Shown here piece by piece: positions 7,916-14,681 of a DNA stretch of 64,000 nt (positions within the stretch are counted from its first letter, which is position 1; each line of letters starts with the position of its first letter). The notes under the pieces were generated by a model. That model ran no database searches. It was not told the DNA's origin and saw nothing but the letters and a program-made list of their open reading frames with translations. The translations under genes and the position numbers were made by a program. Source of the DNA: Nonomuraea roseoviolacea subsp. carminata (GTDB lineage: Bacteria; Actinomycetota; Actinomycetes; Streptosporangiales; Streptosporangiaceae); the NCBI RefSeq assembly GCF_024172185.1, contig NZ_JAMZEC010000001.1, forward strand, positions 2,790,001 to 2,854,000, in the 5' to 3' direction.

Positions 7916-8361
7916 CATGGGCTCCGTAGGGCGAGCCGTGCCGCTGCGAGGCACGGGGGACATGGGGGTGGGGGAATTGTGCCGTGTCAAGATCCCTATC
8001 GCGATCTCGAAGCCGCCGTCTCGTTCCCGCGGGGGCGTCGGTTCGGCGTACGGCCTGGTGCGAGCAGGTCCGTGCGGCGTCGGGGACACATGAGGTGCCA
8101 TGAGCGCGAGGGCGCTCGCAACTGAGGCGTAGAGGAGGGTGGGCGTGCACGGGCCTGGGCGTCACTCCAAGGCCGGGGCGTGCACGGGCCTGGGCGTCAC
8201 GCCAAGGCCGGGGCGTGCACCAGCCTGGACGTCACTCCAAGGCCGGGGCGTGTGCGAGCTTGGGCATCGCTCCCGCCTCTGTCGCCAAGATCCGTTTTGT
8301 CGGAGGGCGGCGGTATGTTCGTCGACGTCGGAAATCCCCTCCCCCGCGACCGGAGTGAACC
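7916..8361. promoter_or_regulatory. divergent control region between the ADP-ribosyltransferase and macro genes
   Basis: 446 bases with no convincing gene. It holds the ribosome sites of both flanking genes (GGAG before 7915; CGGAGTGAACC before 8362), a TTGACA hexamer on the minus strand at 7985-7990 without a clear -10, and the 35-bp tandem repeat at 8141-8275. CAAGATCC occurs on the plus strand near each gene (7988-7995 and 8286-8293) and could be a shared operator half-site; this is speculative. Confidence 0.5.
8141..8275. repeat. 35-bp tandem repeat, about 3.7 copies
   Basis: GTGCAC(C/G)(G/A)GCCTGG-type units start at 8145, 8180, 8215 and 8250, an exact 35-bp spacing. The first three are nearly identical and each contains CCAAGGCCGGGGC; the fourth is degraded. 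There are no spacers, so it is not a CRISPR. It sits between divergent promoters and may bind a regulator or be a slippage product. Confidence 0.85.
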
Positions 8362-9039
8362 ATGATCGTCGACCGTGTGAAGCCGCAGCTCAAGGTAGTG
8401 CTGGCGGACGTCAACGCGGAGGTGGTGCAGTCATGGCGGGCGGCGTTCGCCGACACCCCCGACATCGAGATCCACCACGGCTCGATCCTCGACCAGCAGG
8501 TCGACGCCTGGGTCAGCCCGACCAACTCGCGGGGCCGGATGGACGGCGGGGTCGACGCCGTCATCAAGCGGCACCTCGGGGCGGGGATCCAGTTGCGCGT
8601 CCAGCGGGCGATCCGCGACCAGTTCGGGGGAACGCTGCCGGTGGGCAGCGCCGTGTGCGTGCCGTCCGGGGCGGTGAACCCGAAGTTCCTGATCTCGACC
8701 CCGACGATGGTGCGGTCGGCGCAGAACGTCAGCGAGACGCTGAACGTGGCGCTGGCGTGCGCCGCCGCCTTCCAGGCCATCCACATGCAGAACGAGAGGG
8801 AGCCCGGCAGCATCACCTCGGTGGCGCTCGTCGGCATGGGCGCGGCGACGGGCCGGGTGCCGGCGCGGGTGTGCGCGAACCTGATGTGGACGGGCTACAC
8901 GCTGTTCAACGACTACTCGTTCCAGGACTACGACGACCTGCGGAAGACGATCAACGAGCAGCTCGATGACCTGGAGTCCCACTCGGAGGAGACGCGGGTG
9001 CGGATCACGCCGCCGGAGTCGTCCCGCTCGCGCGGCTGA
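8362..9039 (+). CDS. macro-domain protein, probable ADP-ribose hydrolase
   Basis: 225 residues. Residues 35-185 have the macro fold: IEIHHGSILDQQVDAWVSPTN (strand and Asn55), RMDGGVDAVIKRHLG (the GGG-type loop that cradles ADP-ribose), LPVGSAVCVPSG, FLISTPTM, and VALVGMGAATGRVPA (the phosphate loop). Macro domains bind ADP-ribose and many remove it from proteins or DNA, the reverse of the divergent ADP-ribosyltransferase; in DarTG the macro partner DarG is the antitoxin. The variant here, with SPTN and TPTM, resembles the phage/bacterial stand-alone subgroup. The tail after residue 205 is acidic then disordered. Good ribosome site CGGAG nine bases upstream. Followed after 25 bases by the next gene, so probably one transcript. 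Confidence 0.85.
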   Translation: MIVDRVKPQLKVVLADVNAEVVQSWRAAFADTPDIEIHHGSILDQQVDAWVSPTNSRGRMDGGVDAVIKRHLGAGIQLRVQRAIRDQFGGTLPVGSAVCVPSGAVNPKFLISTPTMVRSAQNVSETLNVALACAAAFQAIHMQNEREPGSITSVALVGMGAATGRVPARVCANLMWTGYTLFNDYSFQDYDDLRKTINEQLDDLESHSEETRVRITPPESSRSRG

Positions 9040-9064
9040 ACACTCCGACATCGAGGAGGCGACG

Positions 9065-9541
9065 ATGCGCGCGAAGGCGCAGCAGGGCCCACCACCGAGC
9101 GACGCCGAGACCGCCGCGCACATGCGGGACCTGGCCGAGCTGTTCGTGGAGCATTCGCGCGCGGACGGGTACTCCTTCGACTGGGACCCGGCGTTCATTC
9201 ACCACCTCGACAACTACTGCGCCGAGTTCGCCGCCGCCAAGCCCTCGCCTGAGGTCACGCACAGCGTGATCCTGGGTGCGGGTGCGTACCTGGGCGAGAT
9301 GATCGTCCGCGAGTGCGGATGGCGATGGGTGTACTGCGGCGACCAGAAGGCCGCCGCCGTGGAAAGCCCCGACGGCATGCGCGGCTATCCGCACAACAAG
9401 GTCGCCAAGCGGATTCACGAGGGGAACACGCATGACCTGGAGGCGTTCTTCAAGTACGCCGTCACAGGGGAGGCACCTCGCGGGAGCGCCGCTCGCGTCA
9501 TCAAGCCTTCCTGGTGGCGACGGCTGAGATCACGCGCTTGA
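9065..9541 (+). CDS. unassigned protein downstream of the macro gene
   Basis: 158 residues from ATG 9065, 25 bases after the macro stop, with GAGGCGACG upstream. Pattern: an N-terminal helix (MRDLAELFVEH), FDWDPAFIHHLDNYCAEF, a Gly-rich helix VILGAGAYLGEMIVRECGWRWVYC, then YPHNKVAKRIHEGNTHDLEAFFKYA and a basic C-terminus. The Gly-A-Y-L-G-E / W-V / KR-x-x-x-G layout recalls small actinobacterial proteins of the DUF3806/DUF6278 sort, but I cannot assign it firmly. Its position suggests a helper or immunity role in the ADP-ribosylation cassette; that is inference. Confidence 0.65.
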   Translation: MRAKAQQGPPPSDAETAAHMRDLAELFVEHSRADGYSFDWDPAFIHHLDNYCAEFAAAKPSPEVTHSVILGAGAYLGEMIVRECGWRWVYCGDQKAAAVESPDGMRGYPHNKVAKRIHEGNTHDLEAFFKYAVTGEAPRGSAARVIKPSWWRRLRSRA

Positions 9542-9628
9542 TCGTCGCGCCTTCCGAATCTTCCCCAGCGCCCGGCCGCGAAAATAAACCTTCAATACGC
9601 CGAATACTCGCGTGCTACGGTCTGAGGT

Positions 9629-10030
9629 GTGGCTGAGTCGGCGTTCTCCTCCTCGGATACCGCTCGTCATCGTCGCACGATTTTATGGGCGGACACCGCC
9701 TCCCTTTTTCTGCTCGCCGCTACCGGGATGTTATTGCTGGTGAGCCGCCGCACGATGACCGATGGCCTCCTGCCGGCATTGGCGGCCCTGTTCGCGCAGG
9801 CCTGCGCGGTGGGTGCGGCGGTTGTGCTGGTCGCGGGGCTCTTGCGGCGGCCTGGCGCGCCGCTGTCGATGGGCGGCCTGAGCCTGATCGACCGTGAGTC
9901 GCTGGGGCAATGGGCCGCCGGGCGGGTTCTGCTGGCAGTTCTCTGGAAACTGATGGCGCTTCGCGTCGCTGTCAGCGTCATTGTTCTCCAGGCGGCTTTG
10001 CTGGGCGTTTCCACGGCCCTTTCCTGGTAG
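9629..10030 (+). CDS. small integral membrane protein
   Basis: 133 residues, GTG start. A short polar N-terminus with paired Arg is followed by three hydrophobic spans (about 18-39, 48-69, 100-125), with RRPGAP and RESLGQWAAGR between them. No family recognised. Codons are somewhat less GC-rich than in the neighbours (for example ATTTTATGGGCG early on). No Shine-Dalgarno is apparent; TACGGT seven bases upstream could be a -10 for a leaderless message. Confidence 0.6.
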   Translation: MAESAFSSSDTARHRRTILWADTASLFLLAATGMLLLVSRRTMTDGLLPALAALFAQACAVGAAVVLVAGLLRRPGAPLSMGGLSLIDRESLGQWAAGRVLLAVLWKLMALRVAVSVIVLQAALLGVSTALSW

Positions 10031-10163
10031 TCGTACCGCACGGTTGCGAACCAGGAGCGGCGCGCTGGAGTCGCTGACGTGTTTCCCTTGATCTGGCCAT
10101 GACAATGTGGCGGCCGCCGAACGGACTTTCTCTGTGGACCCCGGCCGCGCCCACCCCACCGGA

Positions 10164-10652
10164 TCACGATGCGCCGGAAGCGACCAACTCCACCTCGAAA
10201 CCGTCCTGATCCTCCAGGTACGCGGCATAGTGCTGTTCCCCGCCGGCGAACGGGTGGCGATCGGCGAACATCAGGGTCCAGCCGTGCGCCGGCGCCTGCT
10301 CGACCAGGGCGTCGAGCAGGGCACGGCTACCCACGTGGAAGGCCAGGTGGTTCAGCCCGGGGCGGCGGCGGTCATGCCGGTCGGCGCTGAGCGCGGGCGA
10401 CTGCTCCAGGACCAAATAGGTGTCGCCCAGCCGCCAACTGCGCCCGTCGCTCCAGTTCTGGAACTCGGTGTAGCCGAGGGCCGTCAGCAGCCATTGCCAG
10501 GCGGCGATGGCCCGGTGCAGGTCGGGGACCCAGATCTCGACATGGTGCAGCGTTCCGGTGACGGGCCCGCCGTTACCGGATCCGCCGGTGGCCGGGCCGC
10601 CATCACCGGATCCGCCGGTGTCAGACCCGCCGGTGGCCGGGCCGCTCTCCAT
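10164..10652 (-). CDS. VOC family (glyoxalase/bleomycin resistance-like) protein
   Basis: About 162 residues. After a Gly/Thr/Ser-rich N-terminal tail with repeats such as GGSGDGGPATGGSGNGG, the VOC core starts at TLHHVEIWVPDLHRAIAAW and includes LGYTEFQNWSDGRSW, HLAFHVGSRALLDALV and HYAAYLEDQDGFEVELVA, with His and Glu at the usual metal positions. Substrate unknown. ATG 10652 has GGGAG upstream; GTG 10667 would overlap the GNAT stop by GTGA, so translational coupling is possible. It forms an operon with the acetyltransferase upstream. Confidence 0.82.
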   Translation of the reverse strand: MESGPATGGSDTGGSGDGGPATGGSGNGGPVTGTLHHVEIWVPDLHRAIAAWQWLLTALGYTEFQNWSDGRSWRLGDTYLVLEQSPALSADRHDRRRPGLNHLAFHVGSRALLDALVEQAPAHGWTLMFADRHPFAGGEQHYAAYLEDQDGFEVELVASGAS

Positions 10653-10663
10653 CTCGCTCCCGC

Positions 10664-11140
10664 TCACGATGCGAGGTTCGTCAGGTCCAGGACGCCGACC
10701 GTCTGGCCGCCGCTCGTCTCTCCCGTGAGCTGGAAGCCCAGTTTCCGGTAGAAGCCCTCCGGCCCGTCCTCCGCCGGCTCCCAGGTGACGTACATCCGCG
10801 TACCGCCACGACGCCTGACCTCGGCGGCGACCGAGGCGACGGCGAAGCGTCCCACTCCGCGCCCCTGCGCGTCCGGCGTCACGTTGAGCCGCCACAGGCC
10901 GGACCGGAAGTCGACACCCTTGCCGTCCCAGTCGATGTCGAGGAACGCCATGAGGAAACCCACCGGGCTCTCACCGTCGAGGATGAGGCGGGGCCAGGCC
11001 ACCTCCGGGTGGACGTAGGCCTCGGCCAGCGACTTCGCCACCGGCGAGACGAAGCGCTCCTGGTCGGGACGGACCTTCACGGAGAGGGCGGCGTCGATGT
11101 TGGCGGGGGTGATGGGCACGAGCCGGAGACTGGTCGTCAT
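10664..11140 (-). CDS. GNAT acetyltransferase, BltD/diamine acetyltransferase-like
   Basis: 158 residues. The N-terminus ITPANIDAALSVKVRPDQERFVSPVAKSLAEAYV resembles polyamine acetyltransferases such as Bacillus BltD; the acetyl-CoA loop is LNVTPDAQGRGVGRFAV and the end is GPEGFYRKLGFQLTGE. It probably transfers acetyl from acetyl-CoA to an amine; a spermidine-type substrate is inference from the N-terminal motif. Start ATG 11140 gives the usual length; an extension to 11179 is possible. First gene of a two-gene unit with the VOC protein. Confidence 0.82.
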   Translation of the reverse strand: MTTSLRLVPITPANIDAALSVKVRPDQERFVSPVAKSLAEAYVHPEVAWPRLILDGESPVGFLMAFLDIDWDGKGVDFRSGLWRLNVTPDAQGRGVGRFAVASVAAEVRRRGGTRMYVTWEPAEDGPEGFYRKLGFQLTGETSGGQTVGVLDLTNLAS

Positions 11141-11239
11141 GACGAGAACGATAGGGAAATCTCCGGCGAGAGCGGACATGACTTTCGGCAGGAGCGACGC
11201 TTGACGATCGGCGGATGATCCGTCCGGCTCGCCGGTGAC

Positions 11240-11956
11240 ATGGTCGCCGTCATGGACGCGTACTTCCCCGGACGCCGGCTCGGCGGCGTCGCCCTCGTTC
11301 TGGGACCGGTCGTCATGGCGGCCGGATATCTGCTGCGCTGGACGAGCTCGGTCGTCGCCCTCACCCCTCAGCAGCAGGCGTGGGCGGACGGGCGGCCGTT
11401 CGCCGCGTACGGGCAGCTCCTCGCCTACGCCTCGGAGCCCGCGCTGGTCACGCTCGCGTACGCGGTGTTCGCGCTCGGGGCGTTGCTGCTCTTCCCCGCC
11501 TTTGTCACCCTCGCCCAGCAGGTGGGAGGCCGCCTCGCGTTCTGGGGCGGCACGCTGCTGGTGGCCGGGCTGTTCGCCCGCCTGTACTTCGCCGGCGCCG
11601 ACCAGACCGCCTTCCAGCTCACGGAGGTCATCGGGCTGGACCGGGCCACGGACGCGATCATGAAGGAGTACGTCGACATCTCGTACGGGCCGTGGCGGAT
11701 CCCGGTCTGGGCCTCGGTCGGCCAGTACGCGGGGTCGCTGCTGCTGGCCGTCGCCGCCTGGCGGTCGCGGCTGTTCGGCGTCACCCGCGCCGTGATGCTG
11801 CTGCTGGCGGGCGGGACCTGGATGGGGGTGCTGAAGGGCGCCTCGGTCCCGGACGTGCTGGTGACCGTTCTGCTCTGCGTGGCGCTGGCGCCGCTGGGGG
11901 TACGGCTGCTGCGCGGACTGCCGCCGATACGTGAGACGACGTCCCGATGGTGGTGA
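11240..11956 (+). CDS. hypothetical multi-pass membrane protein
   Basis: 238 residues with six hydrophobic spans (roughly 15-35, 68-92, 97-118, 158-175, 182-200, 203-226). The loop between spans 3 and 4 holds ADQTAFQLTEVIGLDRATDAIMKEYVDISYGPWRIP, similar in layout to DUF4386-like actinobacterial proteins, without a sure match. ATG at 11240 or 11252. It stands alone, divergent from the GNAT gene. Confidence 0.65.
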   Translation: MVAVMDAYFPGRRLGGVALVLGPVVMAAGYLLRWTSSVVALTPQQQAWADGRPFAAYGQLLAYASEPALVTLAYAVFALGALLLFPAFVTLAQQVGGRLAFWGGTLLVAGLFARLYFAGADQTAFQLTEVIGLDRATDAIMKEYVDISYGPWRIPVWASVGQYAGSLLLAVAAWRSRLFGVTRAVMLLLAGGTWMGVLKGASVPDVLVTVLLCVALAPLGVRLLRGLPPIRETTSRWW

Positions 11957-12236
11957 TTACCCTCCGGAATGGCTTGATGACAATGCGCGTCGTGGAGGCT
12001 CATCCGGGCGCGGTCGTCGCTCTCGGCGGTCGTCGCGATATTCGGGGACGACACCCTGCCCAATCCGACGGCACGTGGTGGGCCGTCGAGACGAGGCGGC
12101 GAAACGCAGCGGCCGAAAAGAATGGTGTACGGGCGGCGGATTCATTTGAATTCACAATGGCGACGCTGAAGACATCCAGATGCCGAATCGCTAAACTCCT
12201 GAATAAATCCAGCCAATTCCCGGAAGGAGAAATCGT

Positions 12237-12350
12237 ATGCGTCGTCGTATTGTCGCCGCCGTTCTCACGGCGCTCATTTCGGTCGGGATCGGAGCCGCCA
12301 TCACGGCGGCCACGGCCGCTCCCGCCAGCGCGAACTGGTACTGCTGCTGA
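12237..12350 (+). CDS. 37-residue secreted peptide precursor, predicted mature NWYCC
   Basis: A very short gene with an excellent ribosome site (GGAAGGAG, eight bases before ATG). The product is a textbook signal peptide, MRRRIVAAVLTALISVGIG then AAITAATAAPASA, followed only by N-W-Y-C-C and the stop. Signal peptidase I cleavage after ASA would release a five-residue peptide with vicinal cysteines. A strong hairpin follows the stop, so it is probably its own transcript. It might be a signalling peptide, a metal- or redox-sensitive peptide, or a precursor for modification. Alternatively the uncleaved product is a small membrane peptide. No family known to me. Confidence 0.7.
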   Translation: MRRRIVAAVLTALISVGIGAAITAATAAPASANWYCC

Positions 12351-12362
12351 CATTCGCGTACC

Positions 12363-12404
12363 CGCGCCCCGCCTTCTTCCCTTCTTCGAGGAGGGCGGGG
12401 CGCG
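12363..12404 (+). terminator. rho-independent-type hairpin after the secreted peptide gene
   Basis: CGCGCCCCGCC (12363-12373) pairs perfectly with GGCGGGGCGCG (12394-12404), and three further pairs extend inward. A weak AT-rich tail (AATATCATC) follows. It sits 12 bases after the peptide stop and before the convergent GNAT gene, so it may work in both directions. Confidence 0.8.
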
Positions 12405-12467
12405 AATATCATCACGTGTCTCGCCGGCGAGACAGGCGGCGAGCGAAGGCGAGCGAGGCGGCGAAGG

Positions 12468-13022
12468 CTAGGCGACGTCTCCGGAGCCGGCGTGAGGCGG
12501 CGGCGCGGGGTCGCTGCGCAGCCTGCTGTAGACCCAGCCGTCCCGCCACCGCCCCGCCCGGAACTCGATGGCGCGCAGCACGCCCTCCAGCCGGAACCCC
12601 GCCTTCTCCAGCGACTTCTGCTCCGCGATGTTCTCCGGGTGGGTGCGGGCCTCGATCCGCTCGACCGGCGTGTGCGTGAACAGGTAGTCGCACAGCATCG
12701 CCTGCGCGCGCCAGCCGATGCCGCGCCCCCGCCAGTCGGGCAGCAGCGCGATGCCGATCTCCCAGTACGCCGCGACGCCGACGACCGTCTCGTGCCAGTC
12801 CACGAAGCCCGCCGCGCTCTCGCTCCCCTCGACGGCCACCATGAGCCGGCCGTGTTCCTTGCCGAGGTAGCCGTCGGTGGCGAAACGCCGGGCGGGGGCC
12901 TGGGCGTCGCGGAAACCGGTCCAGTCGAGCCCGATCAGGCCCGGTTCCGTGGCGAAGCGCCGGAACAGGTCGAGGTCGCCCTCGGCCACCGGCCGCAGCC
13001 GCACCACCGCGTCACCCGTCAT
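12468..13022 (-). CDS. GNAT acetyltransferase, RimJ/RimL-like
   Basis: 184 residues with the RimJ/L layout: VRLRPVAEGDLDLFRRFATE, YWEIGIALLPDWRGRGIGWRAQAML (acetyl-CoA P-loop), THPENIAEQKSLEKAGFRLEGVLR (the N-x-x-x-x-x-x-L-E-K-x-G-F signature). It acetylates an amine using acetyl-CoA; possible targets are N-termini or small molecules. ATG 13022 has GGGAGG five bases upstream. Immediately downstream of the DinB-like gene on the same strand. Confidence 0.88.
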   Translation of the reverse strand: MTGDAVVRLRPVAEGDLDLFRRFATEPGLIGLDWTGFRDAQAPARRFATDGYLGKEHGRLMVAVEGSESAAGFVDWHETVVGVAAYWEIGIALLPDWRGRGIGWRAQAMLCDYLFTHTPVERIEARTHPENIAEQKSLEKAGFRLEGVLRAIEFRAGRWRDGWVYSRLRSDPAPPPHAGSGDVA

Positions 13023-13049
13023 CGAAGCCTCCCGAGCGATCTCACGCGT

Positions 13050-13601
13050 TCACTCCCCCGTGAGCCCGTCCACCGACTCGCGGATGAGGTCGGCGTGCCC
13101 GTTGTGCCGGGAGTACTCCTCCACCAGGTGCAGCAGGATCCAGCGCAGGCTCGGGGCGCGGCCGTCGGACCGGGTGCGGCGGGCGAGCCGGCCGGGGCCG
13201 CCGTCGGCCAGCGCCTGCGCCACCAGGGCGCGCGAGCGGTCCACCGCCTCCCGCCACAGGGCGTGGAGCTGCTCGGGGGTGTCGTCGGCGGCCGAGTGCC
13301 AGTCCCAGTCGGGGTCGGCCTTCCAGTCCACGGTGTCCCACGGGGGCTGCCGGTCGCGCCCGTGCAGCCAGTACGCCGACCATTCGTCCTCGACGTAAGC
13401 GAGGTGCTTGAGCAGCCCGCCCAGGGTCATCGAGGAGGCGCCGGCGGTCGCCCTGAGGCCGTCGGCGTCGAGTCCCGCGCACTTCCACGCGAGGGTCGCC
13501 CGCTGGAAGTCCAGGAAGCCCAGGACGGTGGCGATCTCGTCGCCCGCGAGAGGGGGCTCGGGCCGGCCCTGGTCGTCGAGGGGGGACATGGGGGTGATCA
13601 T
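13050..13601 (-). CDS. DinB/DUF664 family protein
   Basis: 183 residues of the four-helix DinB-like bundle: TVLGFLDFQRATLAWKCAGLD, SSMTLGGLLKHLAYVEDEWSAYW with a conserved His, and a C-terminal LRWILLHLVEEYSRHNGHADLIRE carrying the H-x-x-E-x-x-R-H-x-G-H metal-binding pattern of the mycothiol-dependent/DUF664 subgroup. It is a probable metalloenzyme, perhaps a thiol S-transferase acting with mycothiol; substrate unknown. ATG 13601 or 13589. Same strand as the GNAT gene, 27 bases apart. Confidence 0.85.
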   Translation of the reverse strand: MITPMSPLDDQGRPEPPLAGDEIATVLGFLDFQRATLAWKCAGLDADGLRATAGASSMTLGGLLKHLAYVEDEWSAYWLHGRDRQPPWDTVDWKADPDWDWHSAADDTPEQLHALWREAVDRSRALVAQALADGGPGRLARRTRSDGRAPSLRWILLHLVEEYSRHNGHADLIRESVDGLTGE

Positions 13602-13671
13602 ACGGCCGCCGCCTGGTCGCCCACCACGGCGAGCCCGGCGCTCCGGCGTACGACGCGATGGTGGACGGTGC

Positions 13672-14430
13672 TCAGGCGTCCCGGCGGACGCGGGAGACGA
13701 TCCGCTCCGCGGGCCGGCCGAGCACCTTCTCCAGGTCGGGGCTCTGCTGTTCGAGCGCGCCCGCGCGGATCTGCGCGTTGATCCAGCTCATGGGCCCCGG
13801 AGCGGTGTCCGGGACCTCGCGGTAGGCCACCCCCAGCTCCTCGGCCAGCCCGGGATGGCTCCACAGGGGGCCGGTGAAGTCGTACGCCCGCCCGAGGTGG
13901 CCCTCGCCGGTGAGCACGTTCGCCGCCGCCTCGGCCAGGTCGGACCGGAACGCGGTGTTGAGGCCGCGCCCGCCCGTGCTCGCGGTCAGTTCGCCGCCGG
14001 TGATCCGGGGCACGAACGCGTCGCTGTAGAAGGGGTGCCGAAGCAGCGTGTACGGCAGGCCGCTGCGCAGGATGGCCTGCTCGGTGGCGTGGTACGCCTC
14101 GGTCATGCCGGTGGCCCCGGTGCCGGCGCCGAGGAAGCTGGTGAAGGCGACGGCGCCGACCCCGGCGTCCCGGGCGGCGTCCACCGCGGCCAGGTGCTGG
14201 GCGATCCGCCGCGCGGGGTCGAGCTCCGGCGAGGAGATCAGGAGGAGCCGGGCGGCCCCGTCGAAGGCCGTGCGCAGGCTCGCCGGGTCGTCGTAGTCGC
14301 CGTGCCGCGCCGGGACGCCTTCCGGAGCCCGGCCGGGGTCGCGTACCACGGCCACCACCTCCGCGCGGGTCCGGAGGTGGTCGACGACGAGCCGGCCGAG
14401 CGCGCCGGAGGCGGCGGAGACGACGATCAT
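13672..14430 (-). CDS. NmrA-like NAD(P)-binding oxidoreductase
   Basis: 252 residues, Rossmann fold starting MIVVSAASGALGRLVVDHL (a GxxGxLG dinucleotide loop), then VVRDPGRAPEGVPARHGDYDDPASL, LLLISSPELDPARR, and GVGAVAFTSFLGAG. This matches the NmrA/QorB-type atypical short-chain dehydrogenases that sense or reduce quinones using NADPH. The classical Y-x-x-x-K pair reads YHATEQ, so the Lys is absent, as in NmrA-like members. Orientation and spacing suggest an operon with the DinB and GNAT genes downstream. Confidence 0.85.
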   Translation of the reverse strand: MIVVSAASGALGRLVVDHLRTRAEVVAVVRDPGRAPEGVPARHGDYDDPASLRTAFDGAARLLLISSPELDPARRIAQHLAAVDAARDAGVGAVAFTSFLGAGTGATGMTEAYHATEQAILRSGLPYTLLRHPFYSDAFVPRITGGELTASTGGRGLNTAFRSDLAEAAANVLTGEGHLGRAYDFTGPLWSHPGLAEELGVAYREVPDTAPGPMSWINAQIRAGALEQQSPDLEKVLGRPAERIVSRVRRDA

Positions 14431-14681
14431 GAGAACCAGTGAAGTCGGCCGGGCCGGCCCGGCGCCACCGGTTTTCGGCCCGCACCGGCACGGATTTTGG
14501 TCACCTTACGATCACCTTGCGGCCACAACAGGCGCTCAATGCCCGTTTGCCCCTTCCGCCCCTTGCGACGCGACCCTCCGCTACGGGAGGATCACCCGTT
14601 GAAATACCGCGATGTCCGCGCTCCGTCCGGACCGGCGGCCACCCCCCGCACACCGGTGCATGACGACATGGAGAGACTGTC

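Noticed and set aside
8141..8275. CRISPR-like array
   Set aside because: Repeats are directly adjacent with no spacers and no cas genes are near.
8180..8365. 61-codon plus-strand ORF ending in ATGA at the macro start
   Set aside because: It is encoded by the 35-bp repeat and has no ribosome site; the overlap looks accidental, since the macro gene has its own good site.
6299..9039. Straight DarTG toxin-antitoxin pair
   Set aside because: The transferase has the R-S-ExE layout and a glycosylase fusion, unlike DarT, and the genes are divergent rather than a DarT-DarG operon; only the writer/eraser logic is shared.
11947..12471. Plus-strand ORF spanning the region of the secreted peptide
   Set aside because: No ribosome site and no domain; the 37-codon gene in another frame has a much better signal.
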